The position numbers and the translations under genes were made by a program. A stretch of DNA of 64,000 bases from NCBI RefSeq assembly GCF_001974875.1, contig NZ_MTQD01000001.1:248001-312000 (forward strand), given 5' to 3'. Below are positions 9,476 through 18,090 of this stretch, in pieces. The notes under the pieces were generated by a model, which made no database searches, was not told the DNA's origin, and saw only the letters and a program-made list of their open reading frames with translations. The stretch comes from Pseudoalteromonas sp. EB27 (GTDB lineage: Bacteria > Pseudomonadota > Gammaproteobacteria > Enterobacterales > Alteromonadaceae). Positions within the stretch are counted from its first letter, which is position 1, and the number at the start of each line of letters is the position of its first letter.

Positions 9476-10807
9476 ATGTTTTCACCGTCCTCAAAAGCAG
9501 TTTACACCGTGTCACGCCTTAATAGAGAAATTCGCACGCTTCTTGAACAAGGGTTTGCATCGCTTATATTAACCGGCGAAATTTCGAACTTTATTACACC
9601 AGCATCTGGGCATTGGTATTTTTCGTTAAAAGACGATAAAGCACAAATTAAAGCCGCTATGTGGCGCGGCAACAATCGCAACCAAAGCTACCGCCCTGCC
9701 AATGGCGCACAAGTTACAGTAAAAGCGCGTGTATCGCTTTATGAACCTCGCGGTGATTACCAGCTTATTGTTGAGCATATGGAACCCGCAGGCGAAGGTC
9801 AGCTAAAGCAAGAATTTGATGCGCTTAAAATGCGCTTAGCCGCCGAGGGATTATTTAGCTCAGTTCACAAACAACCATTACCGCAAAATATTAATCGTAT
9901 TGGTGTTATTACCTCAGCAACCGGCGCTGCTATAAAAGATATTTTAACGGTACTCAAACGCCGAGCGCCGCAGCTAGAGGTCATCATTTACCCTGCTATG
10001 GTACAAGGCAAAGAAGCGCACGTGCATTTAATTAACCAAATTGACTTAGCCAACACACGTGACGAAGTAGACGTACTTATTTTAGGACGCGGCGGTGGTT
10101 CACTTGAAGATTTATGGTGTTTTAATCACGAACAGCTCGCCCGCGCTATTTTCAAAAGTGAATTACCGATAGTAAGTGCGGTAGGCCATGAAATAGATAC
10201 AACTATTAGCGATTACGTTGCTGATGTTCGTGCAGCGACCCCATCAGCCGCTGCAGAGCTTGTAAGCCCAAATACACAAGAGTTACATAACAAGGTAACG
10301 CAATTAGTTAATCGTTTATCCAACGCGTTTAAGCACGATATTGCTGAAAAACGCGCACTTGCAACGCAGCTACAACATCGCCTTAACTTATGCCATCCGC
10401 GTAATCAGCTTAATCAAAAATCACAACGTTTGGATGAGCTAAACATTGCGCTGCAACAAGCTATGCGTAATCGTTTATACCAGCAAGAACGCACACTCAA
10501 TAACTTAACGCCGCGTTTAATGCGCCAATCGCCTGATAAAAAACTCGCTACAGCAAGCCATCAACTTTCGCAATTACAAGCTAGGCTAAACCAAGCTATA
10601 CAGCATCAATTACAGCAAGCTAATAATAGCTTGGCATTGCAAGCAAGTAGGTTAGATTCGGTAAGTCCGCTTAATGTTTTAGCGCGCGGTTATAGCATCA
10701 CTAAAACACAGCAAGGGAAAGTAGTTAAATCTGTGGATAAAATTAAAACAGGCGATGTTTTAATTACAGAGCTCGTTGATGGCTCTATAGAATCACAGGT
10801 TACTTAA
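9476..10807 (+). CDS. xseA: Exodeoxyribonuclease VII large subunit
   Basis: Large subunit of exonuclease VII, which degrades single-stranded DNA from both ends in the cytoplasm. An N-terminal OB-fold (LTGEISNFITPASGHWYFSL) binds DNA. The nuclease core follows with GVITSATGAAIKDI, ILGRGGGSLEDLW and AVGHEIDTTI. A long coiled-coil helical region (about 270-400) leads to the C-terminal LARGYSITK segment. The frame opens at a TTG at 9467, but AGG at 9464-9466 fits the ATG at 9476 (9-base spacing), giving 443 residues. Its TAA shares bases with the stop of the convergent gene at 10804. xseB is not adjacent. Confidence 0.96.
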   Translation: MFSPSSKAVYTVSRLNREIRTLLEQGFASLILTGEISNFITPASGHWYFSLKDDKAQIKAAMWRGNNRNQSYRPANGAQVTVKARVSLYEPRGDYQLIVEHMEPAGEGQLKQEFDALKMRLAAEGLFSSVHKQPLPQNINRIGVITSATGAAIKDILTVLKRRAPQLEVIIYPAMVQGKEAHVHLINQIDLANTRDEVDVLILGRGGGSLEDLWCFNHEQLARAIFKSELPIVSAVGHEIDTTISDYVADVRAATPSAAAELVSPNTQELHNKVTQLVNRLSNAFKHDIAEKRALATQLQHRLNLCHPRNQLNQKSQRLDELNIALQQAMRNRLYQQERTLNNLTPRLMRQSPDKKLATASHQLSQLQARLNQAIQHQLQQANNSLALQASRLDSVSPLNVLARGYSITKTQQGKVVKSVDKIKTGDVLITELVDGSIESQVT

Positions 10808-11484
10808 AGCTCGGTACTTAGCAACAATTTAAGCTCGCTATCGCTAGATGTAGAGGTAGTGCTTTTAAATTGCTGCCAAAATTCCTGCTTCATCAACTTG
10901 TCGTTTAGCTCTCGCCATTGAGCACTGCCAAATGTATCGTTATCAGCGGGCGCGGCTAGTTCAAATTCACATACCGTTGTTTTACATTTTGCGCTAACAA
11001 TATCAGGCATAATTGCCAAATCAGCTGTTAATAAAAAATCTTGTAATGCCATTTCAGTACGATAAGCCCATTCTTCGTCACGCGTTTGCTTTTCAAATTT
11101 ATCACGTAAGACCTTCTCAAAATCTGAAGGGCCTCTCATTTGCTTTAAAACGCTTTTAAGCGTCGCTTTCTGTTCGGCGAGTTGCTGCTTAAGCTGAGTG
11201 ACTTGCTCTTCTAAAGGTAGCTCATCAAGCATTTGGGGTTCTAAATCGGTTGGAGACGTGTCTTCAGCGGGCTCTGTATTAGCTACTTGCTCAGGTACTA
11301 CAGAGTCTGCATTACTTAATACCTCATTACTTTGTTGTTCAGTATGAAGCTTTTGCTGTTTTTCATAACTTGGCTGCGACTTAACAGATTCTGGATGACT
11401 TGAAGCTGCATTAAAGTAGCTCCAAGTTAAACCTACACCCGCAATAAACCCAATCCCTAGAGCCAATAAACTATTTTTGTTCAT
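10804..11484 (-). CDS. Unknown membrane-anchored protein with coiled coil
   Basis: No family recognised. The 226-residue protein has one N-terminal hydrophobic segment (about residues 5-25, LLALGIGFIAGVGLTWSYF), which suggests an inner-membrane anchor with a periplasmic body. A low-complexity Glu/Gln/Ser/Pro stretch follows (about 30-85), then a coiled coil around 88-120. A C-terminal domain of about 100 residues holds two Cys spaced C-x(4)-C (SAKCKTTVCEFEL), which could form a disulphide. Its stop overlaps the xseA stop tail-to-tail. It lies just downstream of cysE on the same strand with a 35-base gap, but nothing ties it to cysteine synthesis. Confidence 0.7.
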   Translation of the reverse strand: MNKNSLLALGIGFIAGVGLTWSYFNAASSHPESVKSQPSYEKQQKLHTEQQSNEVLSNADSVVPEQVANTEPAEDTSPTDLEPQMLDELPLEEQVTQLKQQLAEQKATLKSVLKQMRGPSDFEKVLRDKFEKQTRDEEWAYRTEMALQDFLLTADLAIMPDIVSAKCKTTVCEFELAAPADNDTFGSAQWRELNDKLMKQEFWQQFKSTTSTSSDSELKLLLSTEL

Positions 11485-11519
11485 GTTAATTCCTTTTAAG
11501 TTTTATTATTTTTCATTAC

Positions 11520-12338
11520 CTATAGCATTGCACTCGTGTGCGATTCGTTTTCAGGCTCAGGATTTGCTAAAAAGTTTTGGTTCATACTTTGCGCCGGACA
11601 CTCACAATCCGGTCGACCAATAATTTTAGCGGGTACGCCAACAGCGGTTGTGTGTGGTGGAACATTGCTAAGTACAACTGAGCCCGCGCCAATTCGTGCG
11701 CCCTCACCTACTTCAATATTACCCAGTACTTTAGCACCCGCGCCAATTAATACGCCCGCTCTAATTTTAGGATGACGATCGCCCTGCTCATTGCCTGTAC
11801 CGCCAAGCGTTACAGATTGCAAAATTGATACGTTATCTTCAATTACCGCTGTTTCACCAATAACAATACCGGTTGCGTGGTCAAACATAATGCCTTTACC
11901 CACTTTACATGCTGGGTGAATATCGACCCCAAACACTTCAGAGTTACGGCTTTGAATAAAGCGTGCTAACTCTTTGCGATTTTGTTGCCACAAACAATTA
12001 GCCAAACGGTGCGCCTGAATAGCATGAAAACCTTTTAGATTTAATATAACCGTAAGATAGGTTTCTGATGCAGGATCGCGGTCTTTTACCGCTTTAATGT
12101 CCTCAGCAACAAATGAGAGCATACGGTCACATTTTACAAACGCTTGGTCGAACAGCTCTCGGATAGTGAATGCAGATACAACCGCATCAGCCAACTTATT
12201 AGCAACAATAAAGCTCAATGCCGAACCTAAACAATCATGATTCAAAACACATGAATAAACATGACTTGCTAATAATGGTTCACGTTTTACTACATCGTTA
12301 GCTTCATCGCGAAGCTGTTGCCAAATTGCATGACGCAT
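11520..12338 (-). CDS. cysE: Serine O-acetyltransferase
   Basis: Makes O-acetylserine from serine and acetyl-CoA, the entry step to cysteine. An all-helical N-terminal domain is followed by a left-handed beta-helix of hexapeptide repeats (about residues 150-240: VDIHPACKVGKGIMFDHATGI, then VSILQSVTLGGTG). A flexible C-terminal tail follows; in CysE this tail mediates cysteine feedback and cysteine synthase binding. The open frame has 21 extra N-terminal codons, but MRHAIWQQLRDEA at 12338 matches the family start and gives 272 residues, close to the 273 of E. coli CysE. No other sulphur genes are adjacent. Confidence 0.94.
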   Translation of the reverse strand: MRHAIWQQLRDEANDVVKREPLLASHVYSCVLNHDCLGSALSFIVANKLADAVVSAFTIRELFDQAFVKCDRMLSFVAEDIKAVKDRDPASETYLTVILNLKGFHAIQAHRLANCLWQQNRKELARFIQSRNSEVFGVDIHPACKVGKGIMFDHATGIVIGETAVIEDNVSILQSVTLGGTGNEQGDRHPKIRAGVLIGAGAKVLGNIEVGEGARIGAGSVVLSNVPPHTTAVGVPAKIIGRPDCECPAQSMNQNFLANPEPENESHTSAML

Positions 12339-12446
12339 AATACTGCACTGCCTTAAGTTGATATAAAATAGCCTTTTCCCAAGTCTAACGGATTTAGCCA
12401 CTAAGGTGTTAATCCCTTAGTTATTTGTTCTGGTTATTAGATATAA

Positions 12447-12716
12447 CTAGGGCGTGTTGATCTTTGGTGATTGGATTTGCAGCAGTATATTTGGTTTTTA
12501 GGCAAGGCAGAGCCTATGTAGTGTGGTTACTCCCCATAAATAGGCGATAACGCAGCATAAATACCAAACATGCGCTGCCCTTTGGGTTCTTTCTAGGGAC
12601 GATTAACTCTTTGTTGATCGGTTTTTACTTAGCCCACTAGGTTACAAACCTCGCGCCGCGATTAAATCGACCCTAGATTGAACAAATTTCAATCCACAGA
12701 GTTCAACACGCCCTAG
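12447..12716 (+). mobile_element. MITE-like inverted-repeat element, copy 1 (270 bp)
   Basis: Begins CTAGGGCGTGTTGA and ends with the inverse TCAACACGCCCTAG, so it has perfect short terminal inverted repeats bounded by CTAG. That fits a TA target duplication. The interior contains nested inverted repeats (for example TTTGGTTTTTAGGC against ATACCAAACATGCGC) and no open reading frame. It is the same length as copy 2 and closely similar; copy 3 is longer by about 45 bases. It fills most of the gap between cysE and the gene at 12946. It is probably a non-autonomous transposable repeat; the parent transposase is not in the window. Confidence 0.8.
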
Positions 12717-12835
12717 CACCCAGAAATGATATTTTAAATACATACCCACTTTTTAGATTAAGTTATACGACAGTTGCTAAAATTTCCAATACATACTTAA
12801 AATATAATAAATTAATAAAAATCAAAAGCTAACAA

Positions 12836-12860
12836 CATATGACAGCTCACCTGTCATATG
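12836..12860. promoter_or_regulatory. Perfect 10-bp inverted repeat, possible operator
   Basis: CATATGACAG-CTCAC-CTGTCATATG is a perfect 10-base dyad with a 5-base spacer. It lies about 85 bases upstream of a two-gene unit whose second gene is an HTH regulator. There is no T run, so a terminator is unlikely. A 25-base dyad with a short spacer suits a dimeric HTH protein and could be the site for autoregulation. Confidence 0.45.
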
Positions 12861-12945
12861 CCAAAATACATACTGGCGTATAGCTGACGGCGTAAATAAC
12901 AAAAACAAACGCTAAATTAGCATCATCAACTCAACAAGGATAACG

Positions 12946-13353
12946 ATGATGAAAAACGATATATTAAATACAAGAAAATTAGGTTACAAATTTTACTTTC
13001 AAGATGGCGATGATCAAATAGCGTGTTTTGGTAGCTACTTTACAGGGAAAGAAGAAGTATACGTAAATGATGAACTTATAAGTAATAAGCGTAACCAAAG
13101 GATTCACAGTGGCCATCAATTTAATATTGGTGACAATGATTTTAAAGTAATGTTTGAAATGCGTAATATTTTAACTGGCAAGTTAGAGTGCTCACTTTAT
13201 AAAAATGGCCAATTTATAAAAAGTTATGAACAATCATCATTATTAAATAACCCAAAAACTTCGTTAAAAGTGCTTTTTGGCTGCTTTTTTGGAGGCCTAG
13301 TTGGTGGCTACTTGCTAATTATAATTTTAGAATTCTTGATTGGGAAGCTTTAA
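12946..13353 (+). CDS. Unknown protein with C-terminal membrane anchor
   Basis: No family recognised. This 135-residue protein has a polar N-terminal domain rich in beta-type segments (about 1-100) and one C-terminal membrane segment with a glycine motif (LFGCFFGGLVGGYLLIIILEF, about 110-131). The body would therefore sit in the cytoplasm or periplasm as a tail-anchored domain. AAGGA about 6 bases before the ATG supports the start. The next gene, an XRE regulator, begins one base after this stop codon, so the two are almost certainly co-translated. A membrane partner or sensor for that regulator is possible, but this is only inferred from position. Confidence 0.75.
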   Translation: MMKNDILNTRKLGYKFYFQDGDDQIACFGSYFTGKEEVYVNDELISNKRNQRIHSGHQFNIGDNDFKVMFEMRNILTGKLECSLYKNGQFIKSYEQSSLLNNPKTSLKVLFGCFFGGLVGGYLLIIILEFLIGKL

Positions 13354-13354
13354 A

Positions 13355-13675
13355 ATGCAACTTAATCCTAAAACAATAAAAGAACTTAGGCAGCAATTTA
13401 ATTGGACGCAACAGCAACTTGCCGATGCCTGTGATGTAAGCTTGAGAACAATCCAACGGGTAGAAAAAGAAGGCTCGGCATCAAAAGAAACCACAATGGC
13501 TTTATGCGCGGTTTTAGAAGTACGCCAGGGTAAATTAATTAAGCTTGATGAAGATACAACACCTCTCGGTGGTGCAACAACTTTAAACAAGCACACTATA
13601 ACCACGGTGTTAGCATTGTCATCAGTAGTCAGCTTCATATTAGGCATGATAACTGTTTTTTTTATTATGAAATAA
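13355..13675 (+). CDS. XRE-family regulator with C-terminal membrane segment
   Basis: The N-terminal HTH_3 domain (about residues 5-60) reads IKELRQQFNWTQQQLADAC followed by SLRTIQRVEKEG, a clear Cro/C1-type helix-turn-helix. The C-terminus (about 82-104, VLALSSVVSFILGMITVFFI) is a membrane segment, so this is a membrane-tethered DNA-binding protein. The ATG at 13355 follows the upstream stop by one base. The TAA at 13673-13675 is followed in the same frame by 43 more open codons encoding a second membrane segment; see the separate entry. An inverted repeat upstream of the operon could be its operator. Confidence 0.82.
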   Translation: MQLNPKTIKELRQQFNWTQQQLADACDVSLRTIQRVEKEGSASKETTMALCAVLEVRQGKLIKLDEDTTPLGGATTLNKHTITTVLALSSVVSFILGMITVFFIMK

Positions 13676-13807
13676 AGATCTACAGCAATATCAAAATATA
13701 AGTCGAAAGAGCTACGTGGCCACATCACTTTAGTTGTAATAATAAGTGCAATGATACTTTTTGGGTTAGGTGTAAAAATTGGTTCAATACTATATCCAAC
13801 ACCATAA
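13676..13807 (+). pseudogene. In-frame continuation of the XRE gene after TAA (second TM segment)
   Basis: Directly after the XRE stop codon the same frame stays open for 43 codons and ends with TAA at 13805-13807. It encodes a basic linker (SKYKSKELRGH) and a convincing membrane segment (ITLVVIISAMILFGLG). The second stop abuts the terminator hairpin, as expected if it were the true gene end. The XRE protein may originally have had two membrane segments and been shortened by a point mutation. Alternatively it is a separate small ORF starting at an internal codon, or chance. Confidence 0.4.
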
Positions 13808-13834
13808 AAAATGCCCCAATATATGGGGCATTTT
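13806..13834 (+). terminator. Terminator of the membrane/XRE unit
   Basis: ATGCCCC-A-rich loop-GGGGCAT stem preceded by five A and followed by a T run. It would also work on the minus strand, ending the M16 peptidase transcript that converges here. Confidence 0.85.
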
Positions 13835-13866
13835 AATTATCTTAACTTATATAACTATTTAAACCT

Positions 13867-16749
13867 TCATTGAAAGACTTTATCGACTTTCATCACTTCA
13901 ATATTTTTTGCAGGAATGGCTAATTTGTAATCAGCAATTACTTTATCCTCAGCAACCAGCTCAGCAGGTTTATTAGTGTTGTAAACCATTGGTGATGTTT
14001 GCTCAGACGCTAAACGTTTTTGCATATCAGCAACGTCTGCGGTTATAAACACATATTGAACATTGTCTGTTTGTAAGTTTTCTTTAATAACGCGGTTTAC
14101 ATCAGCAACGCTTAGCGTTTTAAGTTTATTAGTAACGTAACTTACAAAGCTATCTGTGTTGTAAAATTCGCTATCAAGTGCGTAACCTAATTGGCGATTT
14201 TGACTTGCGACCATTTGCGGCACAAAGTTAATTAAAAAGTTACGCGTAGCTTCAAAGTCATCTTCGCTCATACCATTTTTAATTAGCTTATCTAGCTCAA
14301 ACAAGGCTGTACGTGTTGCAAAGTGCGCATCGTTATTAGAGCGAAGTGGGCGTAACCACACTTGAAAAATTTGCTCAGAGCGCCCTAGGTTTGCATCAGG
14401 CTTGGTTTGAAACATACCACGTGGAAAATATTCAATGTATACGTAATCGCCGTAGTTCATGCCGCGAGTTTCACGAATGCGCTCATATAAAAAGCTGTTA
14501 GAACTACGGTGCTCACCAAAGTACGAACGCACAAGCCACAGGGCTGTCCAGTCTTCGCTACTTCTTATTGTATCAATAGGAAAACCAAACGATACCGCTG
14601 TCGATTGTGCCGATTTTTCTACAATCGTTGCATGATGACCTTTAAGCACTGGCGCATCAGGAATACTTAAACGGCTTTGCTCACCTTTTGGTAGCGTTGC
14701 AAAATCGCTCATCATTTTAGCTTTAAGTTTTACAGGCACAGCCCCAATTAAGCCAACCGTGAGTTTTGATTGCGTAAGCTCGCTGTTATAAAACGCTTTA
14801 ACATCATCCAGCGTCAACGCTTCTAAATCCGAAATATCACCGTAGTTGTAACTTTCATAAGGGTGATTTTTGTAAAGCGCACTGTATAGCACTTCTTTGC
14901 CTAGCTCTTCATCGTTAGATGCTTTTAAGCCTGACTTAATGCCGTCGATCATTTCTTTTTTAAGGCGCTTAAAATCGTCATCTCTAAAACCTGGATTTAG
15001 TAATTGATCGCTCACAAGTGTATACCACTGCGCCGCATTATCTTTATGAATACGCCCTTGAAACGACAGCATTTCTTTATCTATTTGATAGCCAAAGCTA
15101 CCCGCAAGCGGATAAAGTGCTTTTTGAATACCTTTATAGCTTGTCGCCTCTGAGCCACCTTGTGCAAGCATAGCTGCAGTTAACGCAGCAACACCTTTTT
15201 TGCCTTGCGGGTCGGCAGCCGCACCGGTATTGAATAAAAAGTTAACATCAATTAATGGCGAGCTATTGGTTTTATCAAGTACTTTAAATACAGGTGCCGC
15301 AGGTGCTTGTTCAAGCTTTGCAGTAAGCGCATTTAAATCAACTTCTTGCTCAAAACCAGGGGCTTTATCAAGTGCCGACATCGTTAATGTGGTACGTGCG
15401 TTATCAGTAAAGTATTTATTAGCAACGGCTTTAATATCTGCGCTGGTAATGTTATCTGATGATTTATAAAGCTGGTTTATAACCTCAGGATCGCGCTCAA
15501 AATGCATGTAGCTGGCAAGCGTTGATGCAATCGCTTGCGACGAATCTAAGCCGTTAATAAAGCTGTATTTAAGGTTCGATTTTAAATCATTTAGCTTTTG
15601 CTCATCAACAAGCTCAGTGCGTGCTTTTGCATAAGTGCGGTTAATTGCATCGCGTGCAGTGGCTAAATCGTCTGCGTTTTCTACCTTAACAAATACGTGT
15701 AATAAACCCGGATCTTTAGTCTCTGGGTTATAGGTAAACATTTGGCTGGCAATTTGTTTGTCGACCACTAGCTCTTGATATAGATCTGAATTATTTGAAA
15801 AATAAAGCTGTGAAATTAAATCAAGTGCCGCTCTGTCCTTTTTAGCAGGCTCCCACGCAGCGCCTTTGTACGATACAAGTAACCAATGCCCTGGTAGTGC
15901 TTCATCTTGCTGGTGCAAATATTTTGGTGCTTGTTGAACAGGCTCTGCTGTAATGTCAGCAACATAGTTACCCTTTTTCCAGCTACCCCAATGCTTTTTA
16001 ACCATTGCCATTGTTGCTTGTGGGTCTACATCGCCCACGATGACAAGTGAAACATACTCAGGCTTATAAAACTTAGCAAAAAACTCTTTCCCGTACGCCA
16101 TTTGATCAGGCATGGCTTCTATGTCTTTAAAAAAGCCCATAGTGGTGTGTTTATACGTGTGCTTATCAAACGCTTCTTCGCGTACAGCACTTAATAATTT
16201 ACGAATTGGGCTCGCGTTGTTTTTTAAGTACTCACCTTTTACCGTTTGTGCTTCGGTTCTAAATTGTTCTTCGGTGTAGGTTAAATTTTGAAAAATATCA
16301 GCTTCAAGCTCAAGTACTTTATCAAGATGCTGCTTTGAAAAGTTTAAATGGTAATTTGTGTAATCGTTTGTTGTATAAGCGCGGTTATCAACACCTGAAT
16401 TTTTTAATATGTCTGAATATACGTCTTCTGGGTATTTTTGTGAGCCTTTAAACATCATGTGTTCAAAAAAGTGGGCAAAGCCTGTTTTGCCCTCTTCAAC
16501 TTCGTTACGCGACCCTACCGATACCGGAATTTGCAGCGACACTACATCAGGGTAATCGGTTTTAACAACCATGACACGTAAGCCGTTTTCTAGCTCTTCA
16601 ATTAAATAATCTTGCGAAAAAACACGGTCATCAGCTTTATTTACTTGTTCTTGTTGTGCTGTTGTTTGCGTGCTTTGGTTTTGTTGCATGGCGCAACCCG
16701 TTAACGCCAGCGATACCGCTAAGCTGGTTGCTAATAATTTAAATTTCAT
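13867..16749 (-). CDS. M16-family zinc metallopeptidase, lipoprotein
   Basis: Large insulinase/pitrilysin-type peptidase, probably degrading peptides in the periplasm. The signal peptide ends in a lipobox (LALTGC, Cys19), so it should be a lipoprotein. The inverted zinc motif HFFEH is at 93-97, inside the family context GFAHFFEHMMFKGS. The zinc-ligand glutamate follows about 75 residues later in the EAQTVKGEYL region. Two M16 repeats are evident: the first about 45-260 with its partner region to about 480, the second from about 490 to the C-terminus. The 960-residue length fits two-repeat bacterial members. It is monocistronic, with terminator hairpins on its 3' side. Confidence 0.92.
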   Translation of the reverse strand: MKFKLLATSLAVSLALTGCAMQQNQSTQTTAQQEQVNKADDRVFSQDYLIEELENGLRVMVVKTDYPDVVSLQIPVSVGSRNEVEEGKTGFAHFFEHMMFKGSQKYPEDVYSDILKNSGVDNRAYTTNDYTNYHLNFSKQHLDKVLELEADIFQNLTYTEEQFRTEAQTVKGEYLKNNASPIRKLLSAVREEAFDKHTYKHTTMGFFKDIEAMPDQMAYGKEFFAKFYKPEYVSLVIVGDVDPQATMAMVKKHWGSWKKGNYVADITAEPVQQAPKYLHQQDEALPGHWLLVSYKGAAWEPAKKDRAALDLISQLYFSNNSDLYQELVVDKQIASQMFTYNPETKDPGLLHVFVKVENADDLATARDAINRTYAKARTELVDEQKLNDLKSNLKYSFINGLDSSQAIASTLASYMHFERDPEVINQLYKSSDNITSADIKAVANKYFTDNARTTLTMSALDKAPGFEQEVDLNALTAKLEQAPAAPVFKVLDKTNSSPLIDVNFLFNTGAAADPQGKKGVAALTAAMLAQGGSEATSYKGIQKALYPLAGSFGYQIDKEMLSFQGRIHKDNAAQWYTLVSDQLLNPGFRDDDFKRLKKEMIDGIKSGLKASNDEELGKEVLYSALYKNHPYESYNYGDISDLEALTLDDVKAFYNSELTQSKLTVGLIGAVPVKLKAKMMSDFATLPKGEQSRLSIPDAPVLKGHHATIVEKSAQSTAVSFGFPIDTIRSSEDWTALWLVRSYFGEHRSSNSFLYERIRETRGMNYGDYVYIEYFPRGMFQTKPDANLGRSEQIFQVWLRPLRSNNDAHFATRTALFELDKLIKNGMSEDDFEATRNFLINFVPQMVASQNRQLGYALDSEFYNTDSFVSYVTNKLKTLSVADVNRVIKENLQTDNVQYVFITADVADMQKRLASEQTSPMVYNTNKPAELVAEDKVIADYKLAIPAKNIEVMKVDKVFQ

Positions 16750-16940
16750 TGTTGTCCCTTTTTAAATTGAGCAAATTTGTTGTTAGATTTAACACTAACT
16801 CACCCTCGATTATGCCCCAAAGCCAATAAATATAAGAGTCCCAAGGGAATTTATTATGTAAACAACTGTGTCAATTATAAATAATGGGAACAAGCACTAT
16901 GAATAAACATCATGTTAGTTGAAAAACTTTCATTAAATAA

Positions 16941-16964
16941 ATCTATCTAGACGTCTAAATGGCT
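16941..16964 (+). promoter_or_regulatory. MetJ operator (met box)
   Basis: Contains the perfect 8-base met-box consensus AGACGTCT at 16949-16956. It is flanked by weaker boxes in register (ATCTATCT before, AAATGGCT after), which is how MetJ operators are built. It lies about 50-60 bases before the start of the MTHFR-like gene. MetJ with S-adenosylmethionine represses methionine genes, so this gene is likely in that regulon. Confidence 0.7.
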
Positions 16965-17008
16965 GCTATATTAAATCTATCAAAACGCACTTGGCTGGAA
17001 TGAGGATT

Positions 17009-17965
17009 ATGGCTTTATCATTAAAAGAGAAAATAGAGGACACCAACCAAGGTGTTTATCTTATTGGTACTACCCCGCCTAAAATAGGCACCGATAAAGC
17101 GCAATTAAAAACTATTGCAGAAAAGCTATTAGGTCGCTTACACGAAATTGAATACGACGGCGTAATAATTTACGACATTCAAGACGAAAGCAGCCGAACT
17201 AATCAAGCGCGCCCGTTTGCGTTTAAACAAACCGTTGATCCGCGTGAATACAGCCATTTACTACGTGATTTATCTGCACAAGATGTAATTACTTATAAAA
17301 GTGTGGCGCAGCGTGGCGTAGGCGAATTTAAAGATTGGCTAAGTGAAACTAAAAACGACTACGATTTACAAAATGTAGTTTTAGTAGGTAGCCCGTCATC
17401 GGTAGGCGATATAAAGCTAAGTCTGCCAGATGCGTATAAAGCAATGGCTGAGCAATCAGATGATTTCTTTTTAGGTGGCGTTACAATTGCCGAGCGCCAT
17501 TCAAGTAAACGAAATGAGCACGAACGATTAATAGAAAAAACAGCACAAGGTTGTCAGTTTTTTATATCGCAAGCTGTTTACGACGCACAAGCGACTATAG
17601 AGCTAATTACTAGCTACGCACGTACATGTAAAGCACAGGGTATTACACCTCAACGTATTATATTAACGTTTACCCCGTGCGGCGGCGAAAAAACCTTAGA
17701 GTTTATGCAATGGTTGGGTATCTCAGTGCCAGAGGCAACTAAATGGCGCATGCTTGATGCAGACAATACACTAAGCGAATCGGTCCGTATTTGCCGCGAA
17801 AACCTCGACTTAATACTTAAAAGTTGTGCGCATTTAGACGTGCCACTGGGCTTAAATATTGAAAGCTTAACAAACCGTAAAGAAGAAATTGACGCGTCAA
17901 TTAACTTATACCGTTTATTAAAAGCCATTATGGAATTGAACCTTGCGGAAAAGCTAATAGCTTAG
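17009..17965 (+). CDS. Methylenetetrahydrofolate reductase-like protein
   Basis: Resembles the MetF/MTHFR TIM-barrel family. Visible family-like pieces are YLIGTTPPKIGTD at the N-terminus, DGVIIYDIQDESSR, VVLVGSPSS, FFLGGVTIAERH, FFISQAVYDAQ and ITPQRIILTFTPCGG. It is not canonical MetF, so it may be a paralogue acting with another folate or thiol donor. The met box at 16949-16956 supports a role in methionine or one-carbon metabolism. The frame opens at TTG 16991; ATG codons at 17000 and 17009 follow a GAGG sequence, and the shorter start (MALSLKEKIED) is preferred. It is followed by a strong terminator at 17999. Confidence 0.75.
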   Translation: MALSLKEKIEDTNQGVYLIGTTPPKIGTDKAQLKTIAEKLLGRLHEIEYDGVIIYDIQDESSRTNQARPFAFKQTVDPREYSHLLRDLSAQDVITYKSVAQRGVGEFKDWLSETKNDYDLQNVVLVGSPSSVGDIKLSLPDAYKAMAEQSDDFFLGGVTIAERHSSKRNEHERLIEKTAQGCQFFISQAVYDAQATIELITSYARTCKAQGITPQRIILTFTPCGGEKTLEFMQWLGISVPEATKWRMLDADNTLSESVRICRENLDLILKSCAHLDVPLGLNIESLTNRKEEIDASINLYRLLKAIMELNLAEKLIA

Positions 17966-17998
17966 AGTTTGAGCCTAAACCAATTCACACCCTTCTTG

Positions 17999-18022
17999 GC
18001 AAGCCTAGTGGCTTGCTTTTTT
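17999..18022 (+). terminator. Intrinsic terminator after the MTHFR-like gene
   Basis: GCAAGCC-TAGT-GGCTTGC stem-loop followed by six T residues. It sits about 35 bases after the stop codon of the MTHFR-like gene. Confidence 0.88.
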
Positions 18023-18090
18023 ATGTCCGTTCTTTGAAAAATGAATTAATAAATACAAATAAAATTTGCAGCTTAAGCTATTTATTAAAG

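Noticed and set aside
13327-13728. 133-residue minus-strand ORF opposite the XRE gene
   Set aside because: It is the antisense shadow of the HTH gene; no start signal and no recognisable domain.
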